Positions 15,348 through 24,057 of a stretch of 64,000 nt of DNA are shown here, one piece after another. The position numbers and the translations under genes are program-made. Location: positions 558,001 through 622,000 of the forward strand of contig JAIUNI010000002.1 of assembly GCA_020161935.1 (NCBI GenBank), in the 5' to 3' direction. Every line of letters begins with the position of its first letter. The first letter of the stretch is position 1. This DNA comes from Chloroflexota bacterium. Lineage in GTDB: Bacteria; Chloroflexota; Anaerolineae; Aggregatilineales; Phototrophicaceae. The notes below the pieces were generated by a model that searched no databases, was not told the origin of the DNA, and saw nothing but the letters and a program-made list of their open reading frames with translations.

Positions 15348-18300
15348 ATGTTCATCATTCATGGTACGTTCCAAGTTGACTCGAAGCATTTCGTCTTATG
15401 GGGTGAGTCAGATACTCTTTCTAGCCGCAAAATAGGGCGACGATCAACCACCACTGCCCATCCTTTCGCGGTCGCTGTTGATCAACTTGAAGATTGGCTC
15501 GCAAACCTCGCCCCAAACGCCCATTCAGAGTCACAATCATTTCAGATATGGCTACCCAGCGGTGACAAATGGCCTCAAGCATCACCCGAACTCCGTGCAA
15601 CTGGAATTTTTGCAGATGATGACACCCCGCCCTCGACACTAGACCGCTGGCTGGTCACGGGTATAGCACTCACCATGTCCGACGCGATTGAACTGCTGCT
15701 GGCACTCACGCATCGAATGGATGTTGGGCAAAGTCTGCTTTTCTGGCGAGCCGCCACCTTGGAAGCCTTGGCGTTGGTCGTCCGACAACAGATTATGCCC
15801 GCACTAAAAATGGATGGCTTTCGCTATCAGGCATTCTGGCAACCGATGCCAGAACATCCAGAACGCTTCACTGAGTTAGCTGCGTACATGCCCCCGATCT
15901 GTCTAGGATTAGCGGAAACACCTGAAACATCTCTCTCAGCCTATAAATTATTGGGAGGCTTTGTCAGCAGTGTAGTAGATTCAACCATACGAGATATGGG
16001 GGCATCACTCAAGCCGCTATCAGGACGGGGTGTGGGTGCAGCATGGCTGTTTGCACTGACTCAGACTGATACGCAGGTCAAACTGTCAACGGTTGAGTGT
16101 GAGGCATTATTCAAAGATTGGCAAACGTGGTCAAGCCAAAACGATGCAGCCGGTAATACCGCCTTTCGCATCACGTTCCGCTTGGATGCGCCAGATAATG
16201 ATGATGACCAGAAGTGGAAGTTGAGCTATTTACTACAAGCGACTGATGATCCTAGTCTGATTGTTGCCGCCAGTCAAATCTGGCGCGGACAGGACAGCCC
16301 CTATCTTCAACAGCGTTTTGACCAACCACAAGAACGACTGCTGCGTGGACTGGCTTTTGCTGGACGCTTATTCGCACCGATATTAGACAGCCTACGAAGC
16401 GCTGCGCCGTCAAGCACGGCCTTTGATACCGGACTGGCCTACACTTTTCTAAAAGATGCTGCACCGCTTTTGCAAGCGAGCGGCTTTCGGGTGCTTTTGC
16501 CCCACTGGTGGGGAGGCAAAAAAGTCCGACTAACCGCGCGTGCAAAAGTGAGTGGCGGTAAACAGACCAGCAAATCACGCCTGACCCTAGATACGCTGCT
16601 GCATTACGATTACCAAGTGATGTTGGGTGGAGAACCCATCGAACGAGCAGACTTTATGCGCCTTGCTGCACTCAAACAGCCCTTGATACAGTTACGAGGG
16701 CAATGGGTGCTGTTGGATGCTGCACAAATCGAGGCTGGTCTCAAGTTTTTTGAGCATGGCAGTGGTGAACTTCCGCTGAATGAAGTACTGCGGTTGAGTT
16801 TGGATAACGAGGGGAGTATAGGTGCCATTCCCCTTGAAAACATGCGTGCGGATGGCTGGCTGAAATCACTTCTCGTTGCGCTGCAAAAGCCTGAGAAAAT
16901 TGAAATGATTGTACCGCCTGTCAATCTACACGCTCAATTACGCCCCTACCAGCAACGTGGTTTTTCATGGTTGGTCTTCTTAAGACGTTATGGTCTGGGG
17001 GCATGTCTCGCTGATGATATGGGATTAGGTAAAACGCTCCAAACGATTGCCTTACTGCTGCATATCAAAAATGATGAGCGGAAAATGCAACCGGCGTTGG
17101 TAGTCTGTCCGACCTCGGTTGTAGGTAATTGGAGGCGTGAACTACAGCGATTTGCCCCAATCCTCCAATTCTATACACATCAAGGTGTTGAGCGCATATC
17201 AGGTGAGGCTTTTATGAGCCAACTTAAAGACATTGACGTTGTCTTCACCAGTTATCCGCTGTTGGCACGTGACCGTGAAATTCTTGAAAGCGTTGAATGG
17301 TCAACCGTTATTCTCGATGAAGCCCAAAATATTAAGAACAGTGCAACCAAGCAGGCACAAGCTGCCCGTGCTTTGAAAAGTGACTATCGTATTGCGCTAA
17401 CAGGTACGCCTGTGGAAAATCGTCTGGCTGAACTTTGGTCGATTTTTCAGTTTCTTAATCCGAATTATTTGGGCAATGAGCAGAGTTTTCGCCGCCACTT
17501 TGCTAATCCCATTGAAAAGCTAGATGATGCGACTGCTGCTAAACGCCTTCGACATCTAACGACTCCCTTTATCTTGCGCCGGCTCAAAACTGATCCGACG
17601 GTTATCAGCGATCTGCCAGCAAAGATGGAAATGAAACTCTGTACGACCCTGACCACTGAACAGGGAACACTCTACGAAGCAGTCGTCAAAGATGTGATGG
17701 AGCGTATTGAAAGCGCTGATGCAGAGGGTGACACCATGTCCCGGCGTGGATTAGTGCTGTCATTATTGATGCAGCTCAAACAAATCTGTAATCACCCCGC
17801 CCAATATCTCAAAGATGGCAGCGCTCTAGAAGGACGTTCTGGTAAATTGTCGCGGCTCACCGAAATGCTGGAAGAGATTTACGCGACGGACGACCGAGCG
17901 TTAATTTTTACACAATTTGCTGAAATGGGCGAATTACTGCGCGATCATTTGCGAGCAAAATTCGTCGATGATCCTCTCTGGTTGTATGGTAGAACCAAGG
18001 TGAGTGAGCGCGAAGAAATGATCCGACGTTTTCAGGCGGAAAGAGGACCGAAAGTATTTATTCTTTCGCTTAAAGCAGGTGGCGTGGGTTTGAATTTGAC
18101 GAGAGCCAATCATGTGTTTCACTTTGATCGTTGGTGGAATCCGGCGGTCGAAAACCAAGCGACGGATCGCGCCTTCCGCATCGGGCAGACCCGCAATGTG
18201 CAGGTGCATAAGTTCGTCTGCGTTGGAACACTCGAGGAAAAAATTGATGAAATGATCGAAAGTAAAAAAGCCTTGGCCGAACGTATTGTTGGCGCAGATG

Positions 18301-18371
18301 AAAACTGGCTAACAGAACTGGATACAGCTAGCTTGCGTGATCTGGTGCGCTTACGCGAAGTAGGAGAATAA
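15348..18371 (+). CDS. SNF2-family DEAD/DEAH helicase-like ATPase
   Basis: A 1007-residue protein. The N-terminal half (about 1-520) matches the SNF2-associated region of bacterial SNF2 proteins. The SNF2_N domain starts near residue 530 with LRPYQQRGFSWLVFLRRYG, Walker A DDMGLGKT and DEAQNIKN. The C-terminal helicase half has ALIFTQFAEMG and the motif V/VI region with WWNPAVENQATDRAFRIGQ. It should be a DNA translocase that remodels protein-DNA complexes. It is followed after 3 bases by a SWIM gene, so they form one unit. No clear ribosome-binding site precedes the ATG. Confidence 0.9.
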   Translation: MFIIHGTFQVDSKHFVLWGESDTLSSRKIGRRSTTTAHPFAVAVDQLEDWLANLAPNAHSESQSFQIWLPSGDKWPQASPELRATGIFADDDTPPSTLDRWLVTGIALTMSDAIELLLALTHRMDVGQSLLFWRAATLEALALVVRQQIMPALKMDGFRYQAFWQPMPEHPERFTELAAYMPPICLGLAETPETSLSAYKLLGGFVSSVVDSTIRDMGASLKPLSGRGVGAAWLFALTQTDTQVKLSTVECEALFKDWQTWSSQNDAAGNTAFRITFRLDAPDNDDDQKWKLSYLLQATDDPSLIVAASQIWRGQDSPYLQQRFDQPQERLLRGLAFAGRLFAPILDSLRSAAPSSTAFDTGLAYTFLKDAAPLLQASGFRVLLPHWWGGKKVRLTARAKVSGGKQTSKSRLTLDTLLHYDYQVMLGGEPIERADFMRLAALKQPLIQLRGQWVLLDAAQIEAGLKFFEHGSGELPLNEVLRLSLDNEGSIGAIPLENMRADGWLKSLLVALQKPEKIEMIVPPVNLHAQLRPYQQRGFSWLVFLRRYGLGACLADDMGLGKTLQTIALLLHIKNDERKMQPALVVCPTSVVGNWRRELQRFAPILQFYTHQGVERISGEAFMSQLKDIDVVFTSYPLLARDREILESVEWSTVILDEAQNIKNSATKQAQAARALKSDYRIALTGTPVENRLAELWSIFQFLNPNYLGNEQSFRRHFANPIEKLDDATAAKRLRHLTTPFILRRLKTDPTVISDLPAKMEMKLCTTLTTEQGTLYEAVVKDVMERIESADAEGDTMSRRGLVLSLLMQLKQICNHPAQYLKDGSALEGRSGKLSRLTEMLEEIYATDDRALIFTQFAEMGELLRDHLRAKFVDDPLWLYGRTKVSEREEMIRRFQAERGPKVFILSLKAGGVGLNLTRANHVFHFDRWWNPAVENQATDRAFRIGQTRNVQVHKFVCVGTLEEKIDEMIESKKALAERIVGADENWLTELDTASLRDLVRLREVGE

Positions 18372-18374
18372 CAA

Positions 18375-19271
18375 ATGACAAAACGTAAAAGTCGACCTCC
18401 ACCGGATTATGACGACTACGGTTATAGTTATTTTCCGCCTTCGCGCCCCATTAAGGTAGAAGGTGGCATTCAAAGTCGCAATCAGCGCGGGGCATTTGCG
18501 GCCAACTGGTGGGCGAAACGTTGGCTTTCTGTCTTAGACAGTTACGGCATCGGTAGCCGTTTACAGCGCGGGCGCAGTTATGCGCGCAGCGGACAAGTTT
18601 TAAATATTGATGTCCAGCCCGGTCTGGTCACAGCGGATGTTCAGGGATCACGCCCCAAACCCTACGCTGTCGAAATCCAAGTTAACAAACTGCCAGATAA
18701 AGAGTGGGAACGAGTGCTGGATACGATCAGCGAGCAAGCGATTTTTGCCGCACAGCTACTCGACGGTACAATGCCACAGGAAATTGAAACGGCTTTTGAA
18801 ACTGCTGATGTCTCACTTTTCCCGACGAGTACGCGCGATTTTGTAACCGAATGTTCCTGCCCTGATTACAGTAATCCCTGTAAACATATTGCCGCTGTCT
18901 ATTATCTACTGGGCGAACAATTTGACCGCAACCCTTTTCCAATTTTCACGTTGAGAGGGCACACTCGCGAGCAGGTCATCGAGGCATTGCGAAAACGGCG
19001 GTCTGCCTCAGTAAGCGAAACTCGTGAAGAAGGCTCGTCTATTGGGACCGTGATCCCCGCACCATCGCTTAATGATCAAATTGCGGATTTTTGGGGAAGT
19101 GAAACGTTCAATTGGACTGCTCCCCAATTTACGACACCTACAGTAGAGAATGCTGTACTGCATCGTCTAGGATCGCCGCCGGGTGATTTAAAGAAGCCAC
19201 TGGAGTCGCTTTACCGGGCGATGACAGTATTTGTGCAAACAAAAATTTCCGGTAATGATGAAGGTAACTAG
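18375..19271 (+). CDS. SWIM zinc-finger protein
   Basis: A 298-residue protein. The SWIM motif lies near residues 155-175 as CSCPDYSNPCKHIAAVYYLL (CxC...CxH). N-terminal sequence includes AANWWAKRWLSVLDSYGIG and a GRSYARSGQVL motif common to bacterial SWIM proteins paired with SNF2 ATPases. SWIM fingers bind DNA or protein partners. AGGAG at 8 bases supports the ATG. The pairing with the SNF2 gene implies joint action, with this protein as targeting subunit; this is inference. Confidence 0.88.
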   Translation: MTKRKSRPPPDYDDYGYSYFPPSRPIKVEGGIQSRNQRGAFAANWWAKRWLSVLDSYGIGSRLQRGRSYARSGQVLNIDVQPGLVTADVQGSRPKPYAVEIQVNKLPDKEWERVLDTISEQAIFAAQLLDGTMPQEIETAFETADVSLFPTSTRDFVTECSCPDYSNPCKHIAAVYYLLGEQFDRNPFPIFTLRGHTREQVIEALRKRRSASVSETREEGSSIGTVIPAPSLNDQIADFWGSETFNWTAPQFTTPTVENAVLHRLGSPPGDLKKPLESLYRAMTVFVQTKISGNDEGN

Positions 19272-19332
19272 AGCAACTGTACGGCATTGGGAGATGCATA
19301 TTCCCGTTGGGGCAACGTTTTAAAGGTATACC

Positions 19333-20454
19333 ATGAGTGAATATCAGTATTATGAGTTCCAAGCATTAGATCATCCATTAACGCCCGAAGCACAGGCAGA
19401 GATACAACGCCTGTCATCACGAGTCCAGTTAACTGCAACCAGAGCCAGTTTCGTCTACAACTACAGTAATTTTCCGGGCGATCCTTACCGTGTGTTAGTA
19501 AAATATTTCGACGCGATGCTCTACATCACGAATTGGGGTACGCGCCAGTTGATGTTTCGTTTCCCTGCAAACACTATTCCGGCCGATGTAATTACCGCCT
19601 ACCAGTATGTCGGCAGCATGGACTGGTCTACTGCGGGTAAATACATCGTTCTGAACATCGAATTCAATCCAGAGGACGGCGGTGACGGCGAATGGGTAGA
19701 GGGTCAAGGAATACTCCCCGGCGTTGTTCAGCTTCGTCATGACATCATGCACGGTGACTACCGTCCACTGTATTTGGCATGGCTAAAGTTTGCCCACTAT
19801 GAATTGGATATTCTGGAAGAGGACGAAGACTTAACCGAGCCGCCGGTTCCACCCAATCTTCAGTCATTATCGCCAACCCTACGAAACTTCATGGATTTTT
19901 TCGATATTGATCCTGATTGGGTAGCAGCGGCTGCCCAGACAAGTTCAGAAACCGAGAAGATAGATGTAAACCTTAGCAGCAGTATTGATCGGCTGTCCGA
20001 ATCGGAAAAGCATGAGTTCCTAGAACGACTACTAAATGGTGAACCCAATCTGGACATCGCTCTGACTAATCGTCTGCGCGAGATTTCTGGTACCGGCAAA
20101 GTGGAGTGGCCTATGAGCGAACGCCGTACCATTCGCCAAATTCTCGCTGCATCGGAAATCATTGGGCAGAAGCGGTTGGAAATAGAAACACAAAAGGCAG
20201 AAAGTGTGCGCTTGAAAAAACTGAAAAACATTGCCAAACAACAAGAACAACTATGGGCGAGAATTCCGACCTTGATTGAGCAGAAAAAAGCAAGCACTTA
20301 CGATGAAGCCTTGACCATCTTAAAAGATTTACGTGATCTGGCCGACCATGAGCAGCGTATGACAGAATTTCAAGATAAACTGGAAGCCATTAGGAGCCAG
20401 TATCCCCGCTCACAGGGACTCAATCGGCGTTTGCAAGAAGCGAAACTTGTTTAG
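19333..20454 (+). CDS. Conserved protein of unknown function, third gene of the SNF2-SWIM unit
   Basis: A 373-residue protein I cannot assign to a named family. The N-terminal 130 residues look like a compact alpha/beta domain (YYEFQALDHPLTPEAQAEIQ to about VEGQGILPGVVQLRHDIM). An acidic linker with ILEEDEDLTEPPVPP follows. The C-terminal half is helical, Lys/Glu/Gln-rich and predicted to form a coiled coil (about 270-365). It starts 61 bases after the SWIM gene behind AAGG in the same direction, so it probably belongs to the same transcript. Confidence 0.75.
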   Translation: MSEYQYYEFQALDHPLTPEAQAEIQRLSSRVQLTATRASFVYNYSNFPGDPYRVLVKYFDAMLYITNWGTRQLMFRFPANTIPADVITAYQYVGSMDWSTAGKYIVLNIEFNPEDGGDGEWVEGQGILPGVVQLRHDIMHGDYRPLYLAWLKFAHYELDILEEDEDLTEPPVPPNLQSLSPTLRNFMDFFDIDPDWVAAAAQTSSETEKIDVNLSSSIDRLSESEKHEFLERLLNGEPNLDIALTNRLREISGTGKVEWPMSERRTIRQILAASEIIGQKRLEIETQKAESVRLKKLKNIAKQQEQLWARIPTLIEQKKASTYDEALTILKDLRDLADHEQRMTEFQDKLEAIRSQYPRSQGLNRRLQEAKLV

Positions 20455-20496
20455 CTTCAGTGCTTGTGGGTGCTTCGTAAAATCGAAAATACGCTG

Positions 20497-20733
20497 TTAT
20501 TGGTGTTTAAAAACATCGAGTAACTGTTCGGCTTCATCCCAATCCATTCGTCCGGTCTCACGAAGAAATCTCACAAAGCGCTTAAAGCTGACGAGGTTTA
20601 TGTCGCCGCGCTTCAACTTTTGATAGGCTTCAACATCCTTCTGGGTGAAGTCAAGCAGCATACTGGGGGGCATCTTATTGTTCAGCAAGTTACTAGCAAA
20701 ATCTACGATATTGTTAGTCTGCTCTTGAATCAT
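20497..20733 (-). CDS. Small hypothetical protein, possibly a gene remnant
   Basis: A 78-residue open frame, charged and helical, ending GRMDWDEAEQLLDVFKHQ. No ribosome-binding site precedes the ATG. It overlaps by 20 bases the end of the remnant upstream in another frame. It could be the 3' part of a decayed gene. I do not recognise a family, and coding status is uncertain. Confidence 0.35.
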   Translation of the reverse strand: MIQEQTNNIVDFASNLLNNKMPPSMLLDFTQKDVEAYQKLKRGDINLVSFKRFVRFLRETGRMDWDEAEQLLDVFKHQ

Positions 20734-21127
20734 GTTTGGGCTTAAGCCAGATGCGCCGAGTGCCTTTTGAAAAGCAGTAATTACCTTCTTGATTACTCAA
20801 CCTAATCCTCTCCTGATTGTTAGTGTTGCCATTAGAGGGAGATAGGTTGGTAATAATCCCGCCGCGTTCTTGAATATCGCGATAAGTATCGTTGAGTGCC
20901 AGATCATCTGTGGACAATCGGGCGGGGTTCTCGCTCATAAATGCTTCGCGCAGCCCATCATCTTCCCAGAGGGCATTGCGAATTGGCGCAATGACTTCGG
21001 GTGAAACATTAGCAGTGCGCCATTTATTAAGAAACGATGGAACCACGTTTCGATGTTGATTAACAAAATACAGCAGAGGAAACCAGATGCCATAGAAACG
21101 TTCGACTTCTTTTTCTGTCAGGTAAAT
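20714..21127 (-). pseudogene. Remnant of a conserved hypothetical gene lacking a start codon
   Basis: The open frame runs on upstream of the GTG at 21046 through LTEKEVERFYGIWFPLLYFV to a stop at 21131-21133, with no ATG, GTG or TTG near the expected N-terminus. That segment and RNALWEDDGLREAFMSENP look like the N-terminal half of a conserved bacterial protein family. After residue 75 or so the sequence no longer reads like that family and ends in low-complexity Asn/Ser/Arg sequence. I read it as a decayed, recombined gene. A rare ATT start at 21127 cannot be excluded. Confidence 0.5.
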
Positions 21128-21204
21128 GATTTACCCCAGCAATGCTATGGCTATAATTTGTCGAAGATTCTACCGCGTCATTTCGTAGCAAGAGGAATTA
21201 AGGG

Positions 21205-21726
21205 ATGAACAAACTCAAAATCAGCCGCATGAACTTTGAATTGGCATTCGGATTAAACAGCTACGAAACCACAGCTTATCTCGACATCGAAACGGGTGCG
21301 GTGATCTTTGTCGAAAATTATACTGTTCATCAACTGGAAGAACTACTGACCAACGAGGAAACCCTCGACGGCATCCAATCAACGCTGCAAGCCCAGACCA
21401 ATCTATCTGAAACTGACAGGGAGCAGTTAATGGATGCGGCACGAGTCGAAGCAGATACGGCTAATCGTTACCGGATGATCCCCAAAAACGACTCGCGAGA
21501 TGGTTATCTGGATATGCAAGAATACATTGAATCACTTGAGAATGATCATTTGCGCGAACTCCTTGAAGTCGCTATTCAAGGATCAGGCGCTTTCAGGCGT
21601 TTCAAAGATGTACTTTATCGTTATGCAGAAGCACAAGAGAAGTGGTTCAAATTCCGTGCCGAGCGCGAGCAGCAACGAATACTGGATTGGTTTGAATCTG
21701 AAGGTATCGAGCCGGAGTTTGAATAA
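21205..21726 (+). CDS. UPF0158 family protein
   Basis: A 173-residue protein matching UPF0158: an N-terminal strand region with TTAYLDIETGAVIFVEN, then RYRMIPKNDSRDGYLDMQEY, and the family's hallmark GSGAFRRFKDVLYRY followed by EKWFKFRAEREQQRILDWFE. The function is not established. It is a small cytosolic protein. AGAGGAATTAAGGG precedes the ATG. It diverges from the remnant upstream. Confidence 0.8.
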   Translation: MNKLKISRMNFELAFGLNSYETTAYLDIETGAVIFVENYTVHQLEELLTNEETLDGIQSTLQAQTNLSETDREQLMDAARVEADTANRYRMIPKNDSRDGYLDMQEYIESLENDHLRELLEVAIQGSGAFRRFKDVLYRYAEAQEKWFKFRAEREQQRILDWFESEGIEPEFE

Positions 21727-21911
21727 ACAGTGGATGAACTCGTAGATAACACATAATCAGACGTATTACGTAGATGCCGTTGAAAATTCCTGCCGACGCA
21801 AAACCAATATCTGATCCTATGCTAGAAGAAGTCCATATCGCTAGAGAAGCGATGTTGGTTTAGATGATTCGGCTATAAGCGGTAAAATGATATAAATAAA
21901 GGTGTCGATTG

Positions 21912-22049
21912 ATGATTGAGCATAATGAAGAACGTGAAAGACGTATTCAAGATGAAGCAATTGTTGATGCCTATGGTTCCGAAGAACAAGCGCTCGGTTG
22001 GTACTATGATCTTGAAGAACGGATAATCTTCCCATTTAAGGCACGATGC
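21912..22049 (+). pseudogene. N-terminal fragment of a calcium-binding-type small protein gene, cut by a repeat
   Basis: The first 46 residues (MIEHNEERERRIQDEAIVDA, then GWYYDLEERIIFPFKARC) resemble the start of a family of small bacterial proteins often annotated as calcium-binding. The frame then runs into DNA that matches the repeat at 9748-9806, which reads GDSYSPLPLADDWRL in both places. The original gene must have been longer, so this is a 5' fragment truncated by repeat DNA. Confidence 0.6.
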
Positions 22050-22072
22050 CTTTATTCGCACAAGACCTCATT

Positions 22073-22146
22073 GCTTGGCGTACTTGGCGACTCGTATTCG
22101 CCTTTGCCTTTAGCTGACGACTGGCGGCTGATAGCTGGCGACTACC
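22073..22146 (-). repeat. Dispersed heptamer-type repeat, related to 9748-9820
   Basis: The minus strand reads GTCGCCAGCTATCAGCCGCC, then the sequence AGCTAAAGGCAAAGGCGAAT also seen near 9778. Both copies carry GTCGCCA/GTCATCA-type heptamers. It interrupts the small-protein fragment just upstream. Confidence 0.75.
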
Positions 22147-22150
22147 AACA

Positions 22151-22179
22151 AAAAAGGCGACCCCCAACGGAGCCGCCTT
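22151..22179 (-). terminator. Rho-independent terminator of mqnC
   Basis: Read on the minus strand, AAGGCG...CGCCTT followed by TTTTG forms a terminator 17 bases past the mqnC stop. Confidence 0.75.
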
Positions 22180-22195
22180 CACTTGAAACTTGCAA

Positions 22196-23434
22196 CTACT
22201 CGATCAGCGTCACGCCCGCCCAGTTGCCCTGCTTGCTGGCGGCCTGCTCGATCTCCTGAATGCTCTTGAGTTCGGCCTCGCTGTCCACCGCGTCAAAGAC
22301 TTTCAGCACATCATAGTTGGTGTTGCGCTGCGCCGGAATAAAACCCGCCTCGCGGATCTGGCGGTGCATCTCGCTCGGCAGCATCAACGGGCTGGCTTTG
22401 GTGATCGCCCCCGCTGAACTCACCACGTTCTCCTCGATCATGGTGCTGCCGAAGTCGTCCGCGCCGAAGTGCAGGGACATTTGCCCGACCTTCGCACCCT
22501 GCGTCGGCCAACTGGCGCTGATGTGCGGCAGGTTGTCGAGGAAAATACGGGCAATCGCCGTATGGCGCAGATACTCGGTACTCGTACCACCGTATTCGCT
22601 GGCAAACCTGCTGCGTCCCAGTGGTGTCCCTTCGATCTGTACCGTCCAACTGATGAAGGCATTAAAGCCCGTACCAAAACGCTTGAGGCTGTCGTCCTGC
22701 TCGTCACGCAGCCGTTGCAGGTGGTTCATGCGGTTTTCCAGCTTCTCGCGGAAGCCGATGACCATCGTCGCGGTCGTAATCAGGCCGAGTTCATGGGCAA
22801 CCTTCATCACGCCAAACCAATCGTCGGTCATGATCTTCTTGGGGGTCACGCGCTTGCGGATTTCGTCATCTAGGATTTCACCACCGCCACCGGGCAAGCC
22901 CATCAGACCAACCGCCTTGAGTTCGGTCAGGGTTTCGTGCCATGACTTGCCGCCGATTTCGCTCATGTACTGAATTTCACTGGGCGAGAAGGCGTTAATC
23001 TCGATGGTCGGGAATGTCTTGTGAATCCAGCTTACGAGATCGGTGTAGTATTCGAACGGCAGGTCAGGGTTATGCCCACCCTGCATCAGGATGCGGGTCG
23101 CGCCGAGTTCCAGCGCCTCTTTGATCTTGTTGCCGAGGATGAGCTTGCTGTTCACATAGCCCTTTTCCTTGTCCCCCGGCAGCGCGTAGAAGTTACAGAA
23201 CTGGCAGTCGGTCACGCAAACGTTGGTGTAGTTGATGTTGCGGTCGATGAGGTAGGTGACGGTATCGCCGGGGACAAGCTGCTGACGGCGGGCGTTGGCC
23301 GCGTCCGCCAAGTCCAGCAGTTCGGCGTGCTGGTAGAGGTACAAGCCCTCGTCGTAGGAGATACGGTTGCCTTCATGCACCTTCGCCAAAATCTGGTCGA
23401 CTTGTGCTTGGACTGCCGGTTCGTTGGTTGCCAT
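22196..23434 (-). CDS. mqnC: Radical SAM cyclic dehypoxanthinyl futalosine synthase (MqnC)
   Basis: A 412-residue radical SAM enzyme. The cluster motif CVTDCQFC lies near residue 65, followed by a TIM barrel with LMQGGHNPDLPFEYY and LPGGGGEILDDEIR, typical of MqnC. It cyclises dehypoxanthine futalosine in the futalosine route to menaquinone. The ATG at 23434 is chosen; a track back to 23506 adds unlikely residues. It has about 30 extra C-terminal residues compared with usual MqnC. Close relatives are CofH and MqnE, but mqnA and mqnE lie nearby, which favours MqnC. Confidence 0.85.
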   Translation of the reverse strand: MATNEPAVQAQVDQILAKVHEGNRISYDEGLYLYQHAELLDLADAANARRQQLVPGDTVTYLIDRNINYTNVCVTDCQFCNFYALPGDKEKGYVNSKLILGNKIKEALELGATRILMQGGHNPDLPFEYYTDLVSWIHKTFPTIEINAFSPSEIQYMSEIGGKSWHETLTELKAVGLMGLPGGGGEILDDEIRKRVTPKKIMTDDWFGVMKVAHELGLITTATMVIGFREKLENRMNHLQRLRDEQDDSLKRFGTGFNAFISWTVQIEGTPLGRSRFASEYGGTSTEYLRHTAIARIFLDNLPHISASWPTQGAKVGQMSLHFGADDFGSTMIEENVVSSAGAITKASPLMLPSEMHRQIREAGFIPAQRNTNYDVLKVFDAVDSEAELKSIQEIEQAASKQGNWAGVTLIE

Positions 23435-23532
23435 AGTTGTTCTTTCTCTCTTTAAAGCTGGCAAGGGTAGCACAGTTCGGCTTATCTGCCCTGTGACCAA
23501 TAGCACCTTGCTTCCGTTACGATAATCGCTGC

Positions 23533-23958
23533 CTATGCAGGGATGGGCCGCGTCAGCACACTTGGGTCAACGGTTGACCAATCAATATCAGGGTCAACAT
23601 TCCGCAAAAAATCAACCGCCTCAGTCACGGTGTTAAACGAACGCTGCTTCGCCTTGAACAAGGTTGTTGCCACGCCGGACGCGAAACGCACCACCGGGTC
23701 TTTTTGCCCGACCATTAGCATCCAGCCATATTTCGGGTTCGTCTTGTAGCTGCCAAACGCCTTCGGGAAGTCCCTCAGGTTCAGCGCCTTGGTCACCTGC
23801 GTCAGATCCAAAATCACGTAGATCGAACCTGCCGCACTATCGGTCAACATCTGGTCTAAAGTATCCACCTGTTTGCGGACACTTTCCGGTGTGGTTTTAC
23901 CCCAATTACGCGCGTACAAGATTTTATCCGCTAAGTACCATTCCGCACTAAATCCCAT
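23533..23958 (-). CDS. STAS/SpoIIAA-like single-domain protein
   Basis: A 141-residue cytosolic protein. The alternating strand-helix pattern, with YVILDLTQVTKALNLRDF near the middle and KAKQRSFNTVTEAVDFLRNV near the end, resembles the SpoIIAA-like/STAS fold. No phosphorylatable Ser or kinase neighbour is evident. It lies between mqnA and mqnC on the same strand with about 100-base gaps, so co-transcription is possible. The function is unknown. Confidence 0.55.
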   Translation of the reverse strand: MGFSAEWYLADKILYARNWGKTTPESVRKQVDTLDQMLTDSAAGSIYVILDLTQVTKALNLRDFPKAFGSYKTNPKYGWMLMVGQKDPVVRFASGVATTLFKAKQRSFNTVTEAVDFLRNVDPDIDWSTVDPSVLTRPIPA

Positions 23959-24057
23959 GAGATTGGCTTTCTGGCGCTGCGCCGATTAGCGTGTATTAGG
24001 CTTATTATATGCAAATAATGACCTCACGCGCTCAACCGGTTTGCCGGAAGCCGTTTA

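Noticed and set aside
18375..20454. Assignment of the SNF2-SWIM unit to DISARM or another named defence system
   Set aside because: No methyltransferase, DUF1998 or phospholipase gene is present nearby, so the name would not be supported.
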